From Charina bottae (taxonomy: Eukaryota > Chordata > Lepidosauria > Squamata > Charinaidae), in contig JALMGJ010000011.1 of assembly GCA_023362775.1 (NCBI GenBank), forward strand, positions 26,521,501-26,585,500: DNA of 64,000 nucleotides, written 5' to 3'. A model generated the notes under the pieces. The model saw only the letters and a program-made list of their open reading frames with translations. It did no database searches and had not been told where the DNA came from. Below, piece by piece: positions 1 through 11,000 of the stretch (positions within the stretch are counted from its first letter, which is position 1; the number at the start of each line of letters is the position of its first letter). The position numbers and the translations under genes are program-made.

Positions 1-1200
1 TATCTTGTTCCTGTGAACTTCATCACAATCTGCAGTAAAACCAGGAAACACGTCATCTCTGCTGTATCACAGATTGGTTAATGAAAGAACATTATATTAG
101 ACTGTGGTCTAATGTTGAAAGAAATGTCTAAACTCAGTCTGTTCTTCAATCAGAATTTTATTCTGTATGACCCAAATTATATCAGGCAGGTCTAGTGTAT
201 CATTTATTAGCAGTATGAATAAGGCTAATTGGTCTGGAGAGATAAGAGAGTTTGCTATCAGCTTTCTTATAGATTGAGGTAACAATTTTTGTGTTGCAAC
301 TATTGAGTTGTTTCCCGCTTAGATTAATATGGTAGCACAGTTTAGATGGACATCCTGAGTTTCAAAAATTGTTGCGGTACCTCTGCTATTAAATAGTCTT
401 CCTCTGGAGCTTTGTAAACAGGCAAGGAGTTGATTAGAGATTAAAGATTTGTATAACTAAAAGAAAGAATTACTATATGGTGGATGAAGAAAGAATCATC
501 TGGTCCAAATAAATCACAAAAAGGTGCTAGCACTTATGGGATGACCCCTTGATAGTAAAGTCCATCATCAACAGACAACAACACTACCCAGAGATCTGAA
601 AAAGGAAACCATTGGATATGCTCTTCAGGGGATATCACATTATCTTTGATATAAATGTTAAAAATCTGTGTTATGTTGTTTTATAGCCTATAGTTATGCA
701 GTAACTTTGCAAAGAATGACAACAATATGAGTAAAGGATAACAGTCTTAGCAATAATATTTCAATAATGAAGTGGGGGGGGTTTACCCTCCCAATGTTCA
801 GAGACAAAACCATATTGCTCTTAGAAAGGATATGGGTGTGATCATCCAAGTGGGTCTAGCTACTCTTCTTCTACAAGGACAATGCTGTCTTGCCTCTTTT
901 GGCATGGCTTCCCTCTCACACACTTTTTGTTGTAATAAGAAATTAATCAGAAGCTCATTATTGGAAGCTGGGTCAAGATTTGGGGTGGTGGATTCTGATT
1001 CCTGTATAATATCATTTTTGTCCACTCCTTCCTACATTCAGAATGCTTTGACTGCATTATGGTTATCATCTTATAGGATCATCTCAATTCAATTCAGTTA
1101 TTGATTGAGAACACTGAGATATTTCTCCTTTCTTAATGAAACTTGGGATAAACTAGGGACTATAATGCTTTCTGGGGTGACTTACTCAAACCTGCACTGA
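1..1200. other. No recognisable gene
   Basis: AT-rich sequence without a long open frame, splice-bounded exon or terminal repeat that I recognise. It lies directly upstream of gypsy polymerase remnants on the plus strand, so part of it may be decayed gypsy gag/protease sequence, but no zinc knuckle or aspartyl-protease motif is readable. Confidence 0.4.
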
Positions 1201-1204
1201 AACA

Positions 1205-2640
1205 CAGAGTATCTTTGAAACTTTTACCCACCACAAAAGAAAACAGAGCTAGAAACACTCCTAAAGGAATTCAAAGAAATATTTACAACCCAGCCAGGTG
1301 TTACTACAATCTTAGAATACAAAATAGATACTGGAGATGCATGACCAATAAGGTAGAAATGTTATCATTTTCCAAGCAGAGCCAGAGTCACACTGAAAAA
1401 AGAAGTGTAAAACATGCTATAGTTAGTAAAGGTAAAGGTTCCCCCGCACAGTCGTGTCTGACTCTAGGAGCCGGTGCTCATCTCCGTTTGCTAGCTGAAG
1501 AGCCAGCGTTGTCCGAAGATGCTTCTGCGGTCATGTGGCCGGCATGACGCATGCGGAACACTGTTACCTACCCACCGAAGTGGTACCTATTTATCTACTT
1601 GCATTTGCATGTTTTCGAATTGCTAGGTTGGCAAGAGCTGGGGCAACTGCGGGAGCTCACTCCGTCACGTGGGGCTAGGGTCTCGAACCTCCAAACTTGC
1701 GATCTTCTGATCGACAAGCCTGGCGTCTTAACTGCTGAGCCACCGTGCCCCCTATAGTTACGTAGGTCTTAATACGGGTTTGCCTATAGTTTCAATGTTT
1801 AAGCCTAATGGGGACAATAGATTTGGTGTAGACCTAAAAATCTCAATCAGGTAACCAGCTTGGATTGTTTTCAGAAGCTCAGAGTAGATGATTTACCAGA
1901 CCAGTTAAGTGAGGCTGAATACCGATCTACCTTACTGTAGATTTATCTGAAGTTTACTGCCAAATATTCTGAAGGCAAAATCTAAGAAGAAATCAGCCTT
2001 TTTAATGCCTCAATATCTATTCCAGTAAAAAAAAAAAGCCTTTTGTTGTCATTGGGACATTGACAACCTTTCAAAGGCTTATGGGCACAATGATTCCAGG
2101 AAGTGGAAAATACTGTGAAGCCTATATAGATGATATTGGACTTAATATTAACTGTTAATGTAATCAAGTGTAATCTGGGTTATTCAAAACTCCATTATTT
2201 AGGCTACATGGTTGGACAACAAGAGGATGAGCCAGAAGACCAAACGTGCACCTTCTTAACAGACAAACCCTCCAACTACCAAGAAGAAAGTAAGATTGTT
2301 CTTGAGAATTGTGAGACGCTGTAGTCAGTTTATACCCCATGTTTCTTCCAAAGCCAAAGCTCTCACAGAATTAAATAGAAATAATAAGTCTAAGTTGGTT
2401 GGACTCCTGAATGCCAAACAGCCTTTCCAGAGTTAGCGATGGCTTTGTGGTATTAAGAGGGACAGATTTTAATCTTTACTGTGCTTTGTATGTTGATATA
2501 TCTAATATGAGCTTGGGAACTACTCTGATGCAAATGTTTGTGGAGTGGAAGACTATTTGTTCCAATTTAAGGGCCACATTCAGAATACCACAAATGATTG
2601 ACTTCCATTGGGAAATGGTAGATTAATTGGTTCCCATTTT
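1205..2640 (+). mobile_element. Ty3/gypsy retrotransposon remnant (reverse transcriptase region)
   Basis: Plus-strand translation in shifting frames gives pieces of a gypsy polymerase in the normal order: the stretch before RT (EFKEIFTTQPG...YKIDTGDA) at about 1265-1345, then after the inserted SINE the RT N-terminus (MFKPNGDNRFGVDL) near 1797-1838, the start of the palm (RVDDLPDQLSEAEY) near 1880-1925, the catalytic YxDD box as AYIDDI at 2120-2137, a KLHYLGYMVGQ match near 2187-2220, and the connection/RNase H entry (WTPECQTAF) near 2403-2430. Several stops and frameshifts show that it is dead. No LTRs were recognised. This is an old copy unrelated to the V2R exons downstream. Confidence 0.75.
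1426..1751 (-). mobile_element. tRNA-derived SINE with an ACCTTT-type tail
   Basis: On the minus strand the element begins with a tRNA-like head: an A-box-like GGCTCAGCAGTTAAG and a B-box-like GGTTCGAGACC. It ends in repeats of ACCTTT. It interrupts the gypsy RT remnant and is flanked by the direct repeat CTATAGTTA (1417-1425 and 1752-1760). Related copies lie at 26151-26474 (14-bp TSD) and 33478-33626. The variable TSD length favours LINE-driven retroposition over a DNA transposon. I do not assign a database family name. Confidence 0.7.
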
Positions 2641-2689
2641 TAAAGCACAGCTGATGGCACAGTTCTTTCTGGGCACAGGTGGGACTCCT

Positions 2690-3245
2690 GCAGCCTGAAG
2701 AATTTTCCAGAGATAAGCAGAATCCTGGAAATCACTGCACTTGTTCTCCAAACAGCAGTTCTTGGCAGGGGCGTCTCGGAATGGAGTTCCTGAAATCAAT
2801 CTATGACTGGGACAGCTGGGAGGCGGGGCTGTCATCTTGTTTGAGATTGCACTGAAGCCAAAAAACGGACTCTAGATCTGGCCACCCCATTTTAGATACT
2901 TTATTTTTATGTTTATTAGTTATTTAAGATAGGCTTTTTACAGTTAAGAGAAGCTGAGCCTCTTGGTGATTTTCATTATTTTGGGGGGATTTTTAATCTG
3001 GAAATTTGCCTTTTTTATATATTGTAACATTGAAAGTGAAGATTGTCATTTTTATTGCTTTTTTTTAATAAGCTAAGTTTTAGGGAATATTGAACACTTC
3101 CCTTATTTTCACGAATCTGTGTATGTGGAGCTGAAACCTGTCATTTCTGTTTCTACGTTCCTGTGGGAAAGTTTCTTTGTTATTACTTTCTACTATGCTG
3201 ATTGGTCTATTTCCATAAATAATAGTCACTGGATACTTTCTCTAT
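2690..3245 (+). mobile_element. L1-family 5'UTR fragment
   Basis: Clear relative of the 5' part of the L1-derived element at 58749-60981. Shared blocks include GGGGCTGTCATC, a downstream CACCCCATTT followed by an AT-rich stretch, TAAGAGAAGCT, and CTGTTTCTAC. Neither ORF is visible here, so this is a non-coding L1 fragment. No TSD was identified. Confidence 0.55.
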
Positions 3246-3752
3246 ACCACCCTAATGGCAGAAAGTGAAGAGGAACTAAAGAGCCTCTTGATGAGGGTGA
3301 AAGAGGAGAGTGCAAAAGCTGGCTTGAAACTCAACATTAAAAAAAAACTCAGATAATGGCATCTGGTCCCATCACTTCCTGGCAAATAGAAGGGGAAGAA
3401 ATGGAAGCAGTGACAGATTTTATTTTCTTGGGCTCCAAGATCACCGCAGACGGTGACTGCAGCCATGAAATTAAAAGACGCTTGCTCCTTGGGAGGAAAG
3501 CTATGGCAAACCTAGACAGCATATTAAAAAGCAAAGACATCACCTTGCCGACAAAGGTCCGTATAGTTAAAGCTATGGTTTTTCCAGTAGTAATGTATGG
3601 CTGTGAGAGTTGGACCATAAGGAAGGCTGAGCGCCGAAGAATTGATGCTTTTGAACTGTGGTGCTGGAGAAGACTCTTGAGAGTCCCTTGGACTGCAAGG
3701 AGGTCAAACCAGTCAATCCTAAAGGAAATCAACCCTGACTGCTCATTGGAAG
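3246..3752 (+). mobile_element. BovB (RTE) LINE, 3' part of the polymerase
   Basis: The reading frame 3356-3752 is open and encodes the C-terminal BovB/RTE region with hallmark strings such as YGCESWT, RRIDAFELWCWRRLLR and TARRSNQSILKEI. The upstream bases (ATGGCAGAAAGTGAAGAGGA) also match BovB coding sequence in an offset frame. The element is truncated at both ends and runs into a TTCC/TTTC microsatellite. BovB is known for horizontal spread between squamates and ruminants. The continuous frame suggests a fairly young copy, but it is not a host gene. Confidence 0.9.
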
Positions 3753-3754
3753 GA

Positions 3755-3818
3755 CTTCCTTCCTTCCTTCCTTCCTTCCTTCCTTCCTTCCTTCCTTCCT
3801 TCCTTCCTTCCTTCCTTC

Positions 3819-3862
<44 letters not shown>

Positions 3863-3863
3863 T
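3755..3863. repeat. (TTCC)n/(TTTC)n microsatellite
   Basis: About 110 bp of uninterrupted TTCC units grading into TTTC units, directly after the BovB fragment. Confidence 0.95.
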
Positions 3864-4859
3864 TTTTTCCTCATAAAAAATTTCATGCACTCCAGTGTTT
3901 AACAGAGGACAATATTTCCCTGTATTATACTTTATTTTTAATTATCATTTTATTATTTTAAAATCTCAACATTAGATTTGTAAGTGTGTGTGTGTGTGTG
4001 TTTGTCCTCAGTTTAAGTATTTTCTCAGTCTTAATGATCATGAGAAAGGAGAAAAGAAAGGAGACAAAGGTTTGATTCCCCTTCTGCTTCCCTGACTTCT
4101 CCAATTTATGTGTCTTATCTTATTCTTCCACAGTACTCACTTTTAGGCCATATTTAGCAGTACCACTGCCACTACAATTTTTTTGGATAATTTAAATATT
4201 AATCCAGTCTTTCTCTACAGCTGCATTCTGTGCTATGCTCTAGGCCTCAATTTCCACTGCCAAAAAGTGATTTGAAGGTGTCTATTTTTCTTTTGGGCAT
4301 GAGCAATTGATTATGGGATTCGACAGGCTTGAAAATTGCCCTCTTGGGCCTTTAAGAAGTTTTGTGAAAGTTTTCCCAGGGAAGTGCTACAGCATGGGGG
4401 CAAACATTTTTGTGGCCAGGATCAACCCTTCATTATTTATGTTTCCCAGGGGTTTCAGAGGGAATGGATACTGCTAGAGTGGGCAGGGACAAAATTCCAG
4501 CCAGGTTTAGAGGGACTGAGGAAAGTTGGATGTGAAATGTGAAAAAAAAAGAGAAGCCCCATCCAGCAATATCTAAAGTTTGAGGATCACAGTAAAAAAT
4601 GGTCCATATCTTAGTTCTAGAACTAAATGGGCTAGCCCTACTTTGGGATAGAGAGGAAGGGCCAAGTGCTACATATTGAGAAATGTCTCAAAAATTTCCA
4701 CTACAATGAGAAGATTGTACACATGTCTAGAAGAGTTTCCAAGAGCGTAACCCAGGATAATCCAAATCTCACTCCTTTGGTCTCTTACAAATATGTTTGA
4801 AATCAGAGAATTTGATAAAATGCATTAACTTAAGCTGTAAACCCAAATATTAATTTTGC
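3864..4859. other. No recognisable gene
   Basis: Unique-looking AT-rich sequence with a short (TG)n run at about 3985-4003. No exon-like or mobile-element signature was recognised. Confidence 0.4.
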
Positions 4860-5332
4860 TGGTTGCCTTTCTTTGTTTTGGGACCATTCCTAGCAAAAAA
4901 ACTGGTTTATTTCTCAAGAGGATACAGTAGAAAAGATGTGTTCATACATGACAAACATGTTTTCTTTCACAATTCTTTAAGGAATTCTAGCTTTGAAGAG
5001 GGAACAATTCCATTTTCATATACTTAGCTTGCAATTAGCTGATGTGGAATTGCAGGTTGTCCCCACTTATGAACTCAATAACAGTCAGTGGATTATGTCA
5101 TCTGTGAATTATGGCACAAATATAACATCTACTGTAGTATTTGAAGGAGGGAGAGGGATAAGAAACAGACATGTATGTATTAATATGATCTCTACTATTT
5201 AGTATTGAGAGATTTAGATTGGTCAGAGGACAGTCTAAGCTTCTAAAATAGTTCTTACAGGATTCTAATGACCATGGCTAGATAGAGAAAGGAGAATTTG
5301 AAGAAAGGGACTATTCCTATGTTAGGTTTAGG
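4860..5332 (+). promoter_or_regulatory. 5' flank of V2R gene A, shared with gene B
   Basis: Aligns by eye with the flank of gene B (27060-27565). Shared strings include AATTAGCTGATGT, TGTATGT(A/G)TTA(A/G)TATGATCTC, and TTGGTCAG followed by GACTGTCTA. Similarity extends several hundred bases upstream of both start codons, so the promoter-proximal region was probably duplicated with the gene. I do not claim a specific TATA box or transcription-factor site. Confidence 0.5.
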
Positions 5333-5550
5333 ATGTTAGTAATAGTGGTACTGCTGTTAACCCTGTTGTCATATATGCCTTACCAAGCTCCCACTGTGAA
5401 ATGCAACATCCAGTATCCAGAGCACCCACTTCACAAATACTATCAGGCTGGGGACTTCATCATTGGTGGCATAGCCTCTCATGGGGTTTTCATTTCTTTT
5501 GCCAAAGATTTCAGAAAAAAACCTCCACCCGCAATGCCTGAAGAGTTTCT
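5333..5550 (+). CDS. V2R gene A, exon 1
   Basis: Start codon followed by a hydrophobic signal peptide ([12 protein letters not shown]), then the typical [19 protein letters not shown] and IIGGIASHG strings that begin V2R ectodomains. The donor is CT|GTAAGG and the exon ends in phase 2. Confidence 0.9.
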
Positions 5551-8039
5551 GTAAGGAATTCATGTTTGTTTGTTTGTTTGTTATCCCAATTATGTTGGTC
5601 TTGCAGTGAGCACTGGTGTTCTACCTTATGCTATAAAAACAATAGTAGTGTAATAATGAAGTTAAAGGGACTTTATGTGGGGTTGTAGACTTGTGGAGGT
5701 ATACATAGCCTTGACTGCAGTGTTTACCCAGTGCAAACACAGTGTTTAATCTGTTCTACATGTAATTTTAAGAAATATTAGTTCTCCAGCATTTTTGTCA
5801 CAAGGCAAAGGAGTCTGTAATCATCTTGGGGCCTCAACTACATGGCTTTAAAAACATATTAAAATAATATTTTACAAACAGTGCTAGTTTTACCAGAGAG
5901 AAGATTGGCCATGATAAATCAGATTTATGATTTTCTGTCCTACCAACATTTGTATAACAGGAACTTCCTTCATGATTCTTCTGCCACTTCTTATCTTATA
6001 CATTTTACTATCATTTTCAGTTACTCTTCCTTCAGACAGAACTGTTCTTTGCCTGCATAGACAGTATAAACTATTAGATTCAGCCAGTTTACTTTATAAT
6101 GCAGCCCAGCTCACAAAAACAATAATTGCAACCAAGAGTTTTTCTTAAAATGAAGAGGGCTTTTTTCCTTCCCTCATTTTTTTGAGCCTTAATCCTTATT
6201 AAAAATGTGTCTTCTGGAAAGGTAATCATAAATAACTATAATCTTCAATAAAATATAGGTATATGATACTTTGTTAAGCATTATATCTAAGAATAGTGAT
6301 GTAGTAAATACTCTAAGATACTCTAAAATACTACAGTATAAATGTGACATAGCAAATCATAATCTATATTAAATATTAATCAATATGATGTGAAATGCAG
6401 TATAGAATTTCCTAAGTGTGAACTATTCCTGTGAAACACAATACAATATACATTCCAGAATGCTTCCGAAGAATTATCAACACATCCTGGCCTTGGCCTT
6501 TGCAGTAAAGAAGATTAATGATAATCCTCAGATACTACCCAATATCACTTTGGGATTCCAAATTTTTGACAATTACTACAGTGCAAAATGGACATACCAT
6601 TCCACTATGCTGCTTATATATACAGTGGAAAAATTTATTCCAAACTATAGTTGCAACATTGAGAAGAAGCTGATTGCAGTGATTGGTGGATTGGATTCCC
6701 TTACTTCTCTTGATATGAGGATTCTCCTGAATATCTACAAGATTCCCCAGGTAGGAAATGCCTCTCAGGTTTCATGTTTCTTCACTTTCTTTTTTCTGTT
6801 CTGCTGGATACAACTCTGGAGTCTGAGTAACTGTTCATCAAATGAGGTGAATGGGATATCAAAAATAAGGAAAAGTTCTTTAGCTTCTTACTTGCAGTAT
6901 ATCAACAAATGATTGATTTACTAAATGTTTTCCTTGCATTTTCATGATCTTAAAATCCCTACCTGCATGCTAAATAATCATTCTTTCTGGTAAATTTTGT
7001 CTTATATTTTTTTCTTATATGTTGTACATATTTTTAATCCAATCAAAAAGGCACCAAAGAATTTTCCGAGATTGGTGTTCTCAAACCTCTTTTTCAGTCC
7101 AGATATTGCAAAATCCCAGGGAGATAAGAAGAAACTCAAATTTCAGAAGTAGGGAGATATGTTGTGGACACAAGTCTTATAGTTTAGAATCAGCCTGAAG
7201 CTGCAGATGACACCCTCACCAAATCTGCACAGTTTGAAAATTGGAGTGTGTTTTAGGTAAGCAGATTATATTTAGCCTCTGCAAAACAGTGAAAGCTTCC
7301 CTTTTCTAAAAACTTAAGGGCTATCTATAGCTTTGATTTTGACTTGGGAAAAATTAGCCAGGAGATAGAGAGGAAATACAGAGAAACATGTTATTTTATA
7401 TTAAGTGTTATTCTGTTAATGATGACACATAACTTATAATTAAAGAGCTGAAAACCTGGTTCTGCCGCCTAGCATAGCATGGGAAGGGGAAAGTAACAGT
7501 TCCTCATGGGGGTGGTTAATTCCATAATGTCCTTCCTTTTAGTTGAAATTAATTCGCCAAATTTGGATTTTATATTTATTTAGATCAGAGCTTTCCAAAA
7601 GTTTCATGTTGGTGACACACTTTTTAGACATGCATCATTTCGCGACACACTCTTACAGCAGGGCATCATTTTGTAACACACTCTTACAGCAGGGCACAAG
7701 GCAGGCACTAGGACCAGCGCAGAATCACAGCAGGTTTGGGGGCAGCAAGGCACAAGGCAGGCACTAAGACCTGTGCAGAATCCTGGCAGGGCAGGTTTGG
7801 AGGCAGCAAGGCACAAGGCAGGCACTAGGACCTGCGCAGAATCCTGGCAGGGCTCAGAGGCTGCAGCAGCCACGACACACCCAGACACTGCAGCCGACAC
7901 ACTAACGTGTCCTGACACACAGTTTGGAAAGCTATGATTTAGATTGTGCTAATTAATTTGTAATTTTATATTCTTCTTTTAAACTTGATTTTATAGTAAA
8001 CCGCCCAGAGTTACCCATTGGGGGAGATGGGCGGTCATA

Positions 8040-8091
<52 letters not shown>

Positions 8092-11000
8092 ACAAACAAA
8101 CAAACAAACAAACAAAAGTTAGTCCATGAAAAATATCCAAGATCCACATTTGGAAATACTTTTATTGGGACAAACAAAAATGGCCCAAATTATTGTTTCA
8201 GTTTTTATATTTTTCGAAGTGTTTAATTATTGCTGGTTTTCAAATTTGGTTACTTTATCAATAATTGAGAGCCAGTTTGGTGTAGTGATTAAGGCACCAG
8301 GCTAGAAAGCAGGAGACTGTGAGTCCTAGTCCCGCCTTAGGCATGAAGCCAACTGGGTGACCCTGGGCCAGTTACTCTCTCTCAGCCCTAGGAAGGAGGC
8401 AATGGCAAACCATTTTAAAAATTGCCAAGAAAACTTCAGGGACTTGTCCAGGCAGTCACCAGGAATTAACACTGACTCATATACAGTACACACAATCAAT
8501 AATTTACCAGGAAGTTTTAGTTCCTCATTTTGTAAGTTGCACTATATTTGCTTCTCTTTCAATTTGCACAGTTGCCTCATGGGCTATATGCAAATATATT
8601 CACTCATATTTGACGCAGACTTCTCATAGAAACATAGCATTGAAAGGGATACATGTTATATATGTATATGTATATGTATATGTTTTCTTTTCTTTTCTCT
8701 TTATTTTTGTTATTCCTGTTTTTTTACTTAATTATCTTTAAAATGTTGGGGGGTTTGGGGAGAAAATTATTCTTGGCCATCATCCCTGTAGCTTCTCTCT
8801 GTGTATCTGAACATAGCTATCATGTCTCCCCAACTCTTCTTTTCTCCAGACTGAAGATCCCCTTCCTCATAGGACATTTCCTCAAGTCCCTATATCATCT
8901 TGGTTGCCATCCCCTGAACCCTTTCTAACCTATCAATTTCCTTCTGGAAATGTGGTGCCCAAATTTGTAAGTAGATCTCTGAGTGTCTTCTCACCAAGGC
9001 AGAGGGAAGGGAAGTTAGGACTTCACATGCATTCAATGTAAAGCTTCTAAGGCATCCCACAACTGCATCAGCCCATCTAGCAGCTGTCTCACACCTCTGG
9101 CTCATGTTCACCTTGTTGATAACCACACTCAAATCTTCTTAGATATAGTGCTCCCAAGTTATGAGTCTCCCATCTGGTACATCTGTCCTGTATTTTTCTC
9201 CCTAAATATAATACTTTACACTTCTTTCTGTTAAAGGACATCCTCTTCCTCTCATCCCATTCTTCTAAACTGTCCAAATCAGACTGTAGTCATGTTTTGT
9301 TAACCTGGGTGTTAGCCAGATCTGTAAATCTGATATACAGCATCATTCCCATTATCCAGGCCATTTATAACAAACGTTGAATAATACTGGCTCCATGTCA
9401 GATCCCTGCAGGACCCCACTACTCTTCAATTCAATATAGAGCCTTTAATGTTGACTCTCTGGGCATGGTCAGCCAGCTCATTATGGACCTAGCTTACAAT
9501 AGTGGCATTCAAACCACAATGTACCAGTTTGTCAATGAGAATGCCATATGGAACCTTGTCAAAAGCTTTTCTGTAATCAAGGTAGATCCTATCCACAGCA
9601 TTCCCCTTGTCCATGAGTGACCCTGTCAAAGAAGATCAGATTTGTATCACATGACTTATTTTAGCAATCACAGCCCTGTGGTCAAGAGGCTTACAAATGG
9701 CCTGGCAGGGCAGGCTGAGGTGCTGTCAGCTCGGCCACCTTTTTCCTGGATCTGAGCCCCTCCTGGGTCATAAAATTGACCAGGGAGGTAACCTGCGGTT
9801 GGGACCAGGACATGGTGTCAGCCTTGGTAAAGGAGGTAGTGGTTTGCCGCCTCCCCAAGAGGCCATTCTTGGACCCAGTGGATTTCAACCACTACCAACC
9901 AGTCTACAACCTTCCCTTTTTGGTTGTTGAGAAGGTGGTTAGTCTACAGATGATGAGATAACTGGAAGAAATGGATAATCTAGACCTATTTCAGTCAGGT
10001 TTCAGGCCAGGATTTAGTACTAAGAGAGTAACTAAGACTCACAACTCCTGCTTCAAGAGCATGTGGCAGCTGTGGTTGAGAAGGCCTTTGCACAACTCTT
10101 ATGCACCAATTGTGCCGTTTTTAATTAGGGGACCCTCATGTCCTGGTCATCTTGTGCCTTGACTACTTCAAACCAATTGTGCACTAAAACATTGTGCTGA
10201 TGAAAATTATAACAGACATGTATTTTTCCTGCTCTTCCATATAATCCTAATGTAGCAGGAAACAGAAGAATTAGATGAGTAAGTAGAAAAAAGGACATAA
10301 TGATTAATACTATGGTTATTCTCTCTTTTTAAAAAAATATTTTTATTAGAATTTTTCAATACAGTAAAAGTATACAAAACAAAACAAATGACAGGAAATA
10401 AGAAATAAGAAAATAAGAAAAAGGAAAAAGGAAAAAAGAAAAAAGAAAGGAACTGAAAAGAAAAGAAATATTAAAACATACAGTTATGCCTTCTGCCCTT
10501 CTTTCTGTTGTGTAATTACCATCTTATTCTTTTTCCCATCCTAATTGGCCCTTTTTAATCCCCAAATCCAGAAATCAATTCGATCTATTCTTCTTTCAAA
10601 AAAAAATCCATATGAGTTTTCCAGTCTTTCAAAAAAGTCTTTCTTGTGTTTTCGCTCACCAGACTGGTCAGCTTCGCTATTTCTGCAAGTTCAGTTAATT
10701 TTATAATCCAATCTTCCATTATAAATATTTCATTGTTTTTCCAACTTTTTGTGTACAATAATCTTGCTGCAGTTACCATATAAAATAATAAGTTCCCACA
10801 TTTCTTTTCTAATTCTTTTTCCATAAAACCCAGTTGGAATAATTCTGGTTTCATCGTGATGGTGGTCCGCAATATCTTTTGCATCATTATATGGATTTGC
10901 CCCAAAGATTTCTTTGCTTTTTGACAAGTCCACCATGCATGATAAAAAGCCCCCTCTTCCTTTTCATACTTCCAACACTGATTTGATGTTCCTGTATACA

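Noticed and set aside
1675..1750. tRNA-like head as a functional tRNA gene
   Set aside because: It is the 5' part of a SINE with TSDs; the cloverleaf is incomplete and the family is dispersed.
3356..3961. 201-codon frame that could be taken as a host gene
   Set aside because: The first two thirds are BovB polymerase and the rest is TTCC/TTTC repeat and intergenic sequence.
6404..6458. Use of the upstream AG at 6403 (and ATACAG at 28107 in gene B) as the exon 2 acceptor
   Set aside because: It brings in an in-frame stop or a wrong phase; the AG at 6458 and at 28126 keep the frame in both genes.
6418..6912. 164-codon frame as a complete exon or gene
   Set aside because: Homology with genes B and D places the true V2R exon at 6459-6750; the ends read into introns.
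7604..7918. 104-codon Cys/Ala/Pro-rich minus-strand frame
   Set aside because: Produced by the tandem units of the hAT element.
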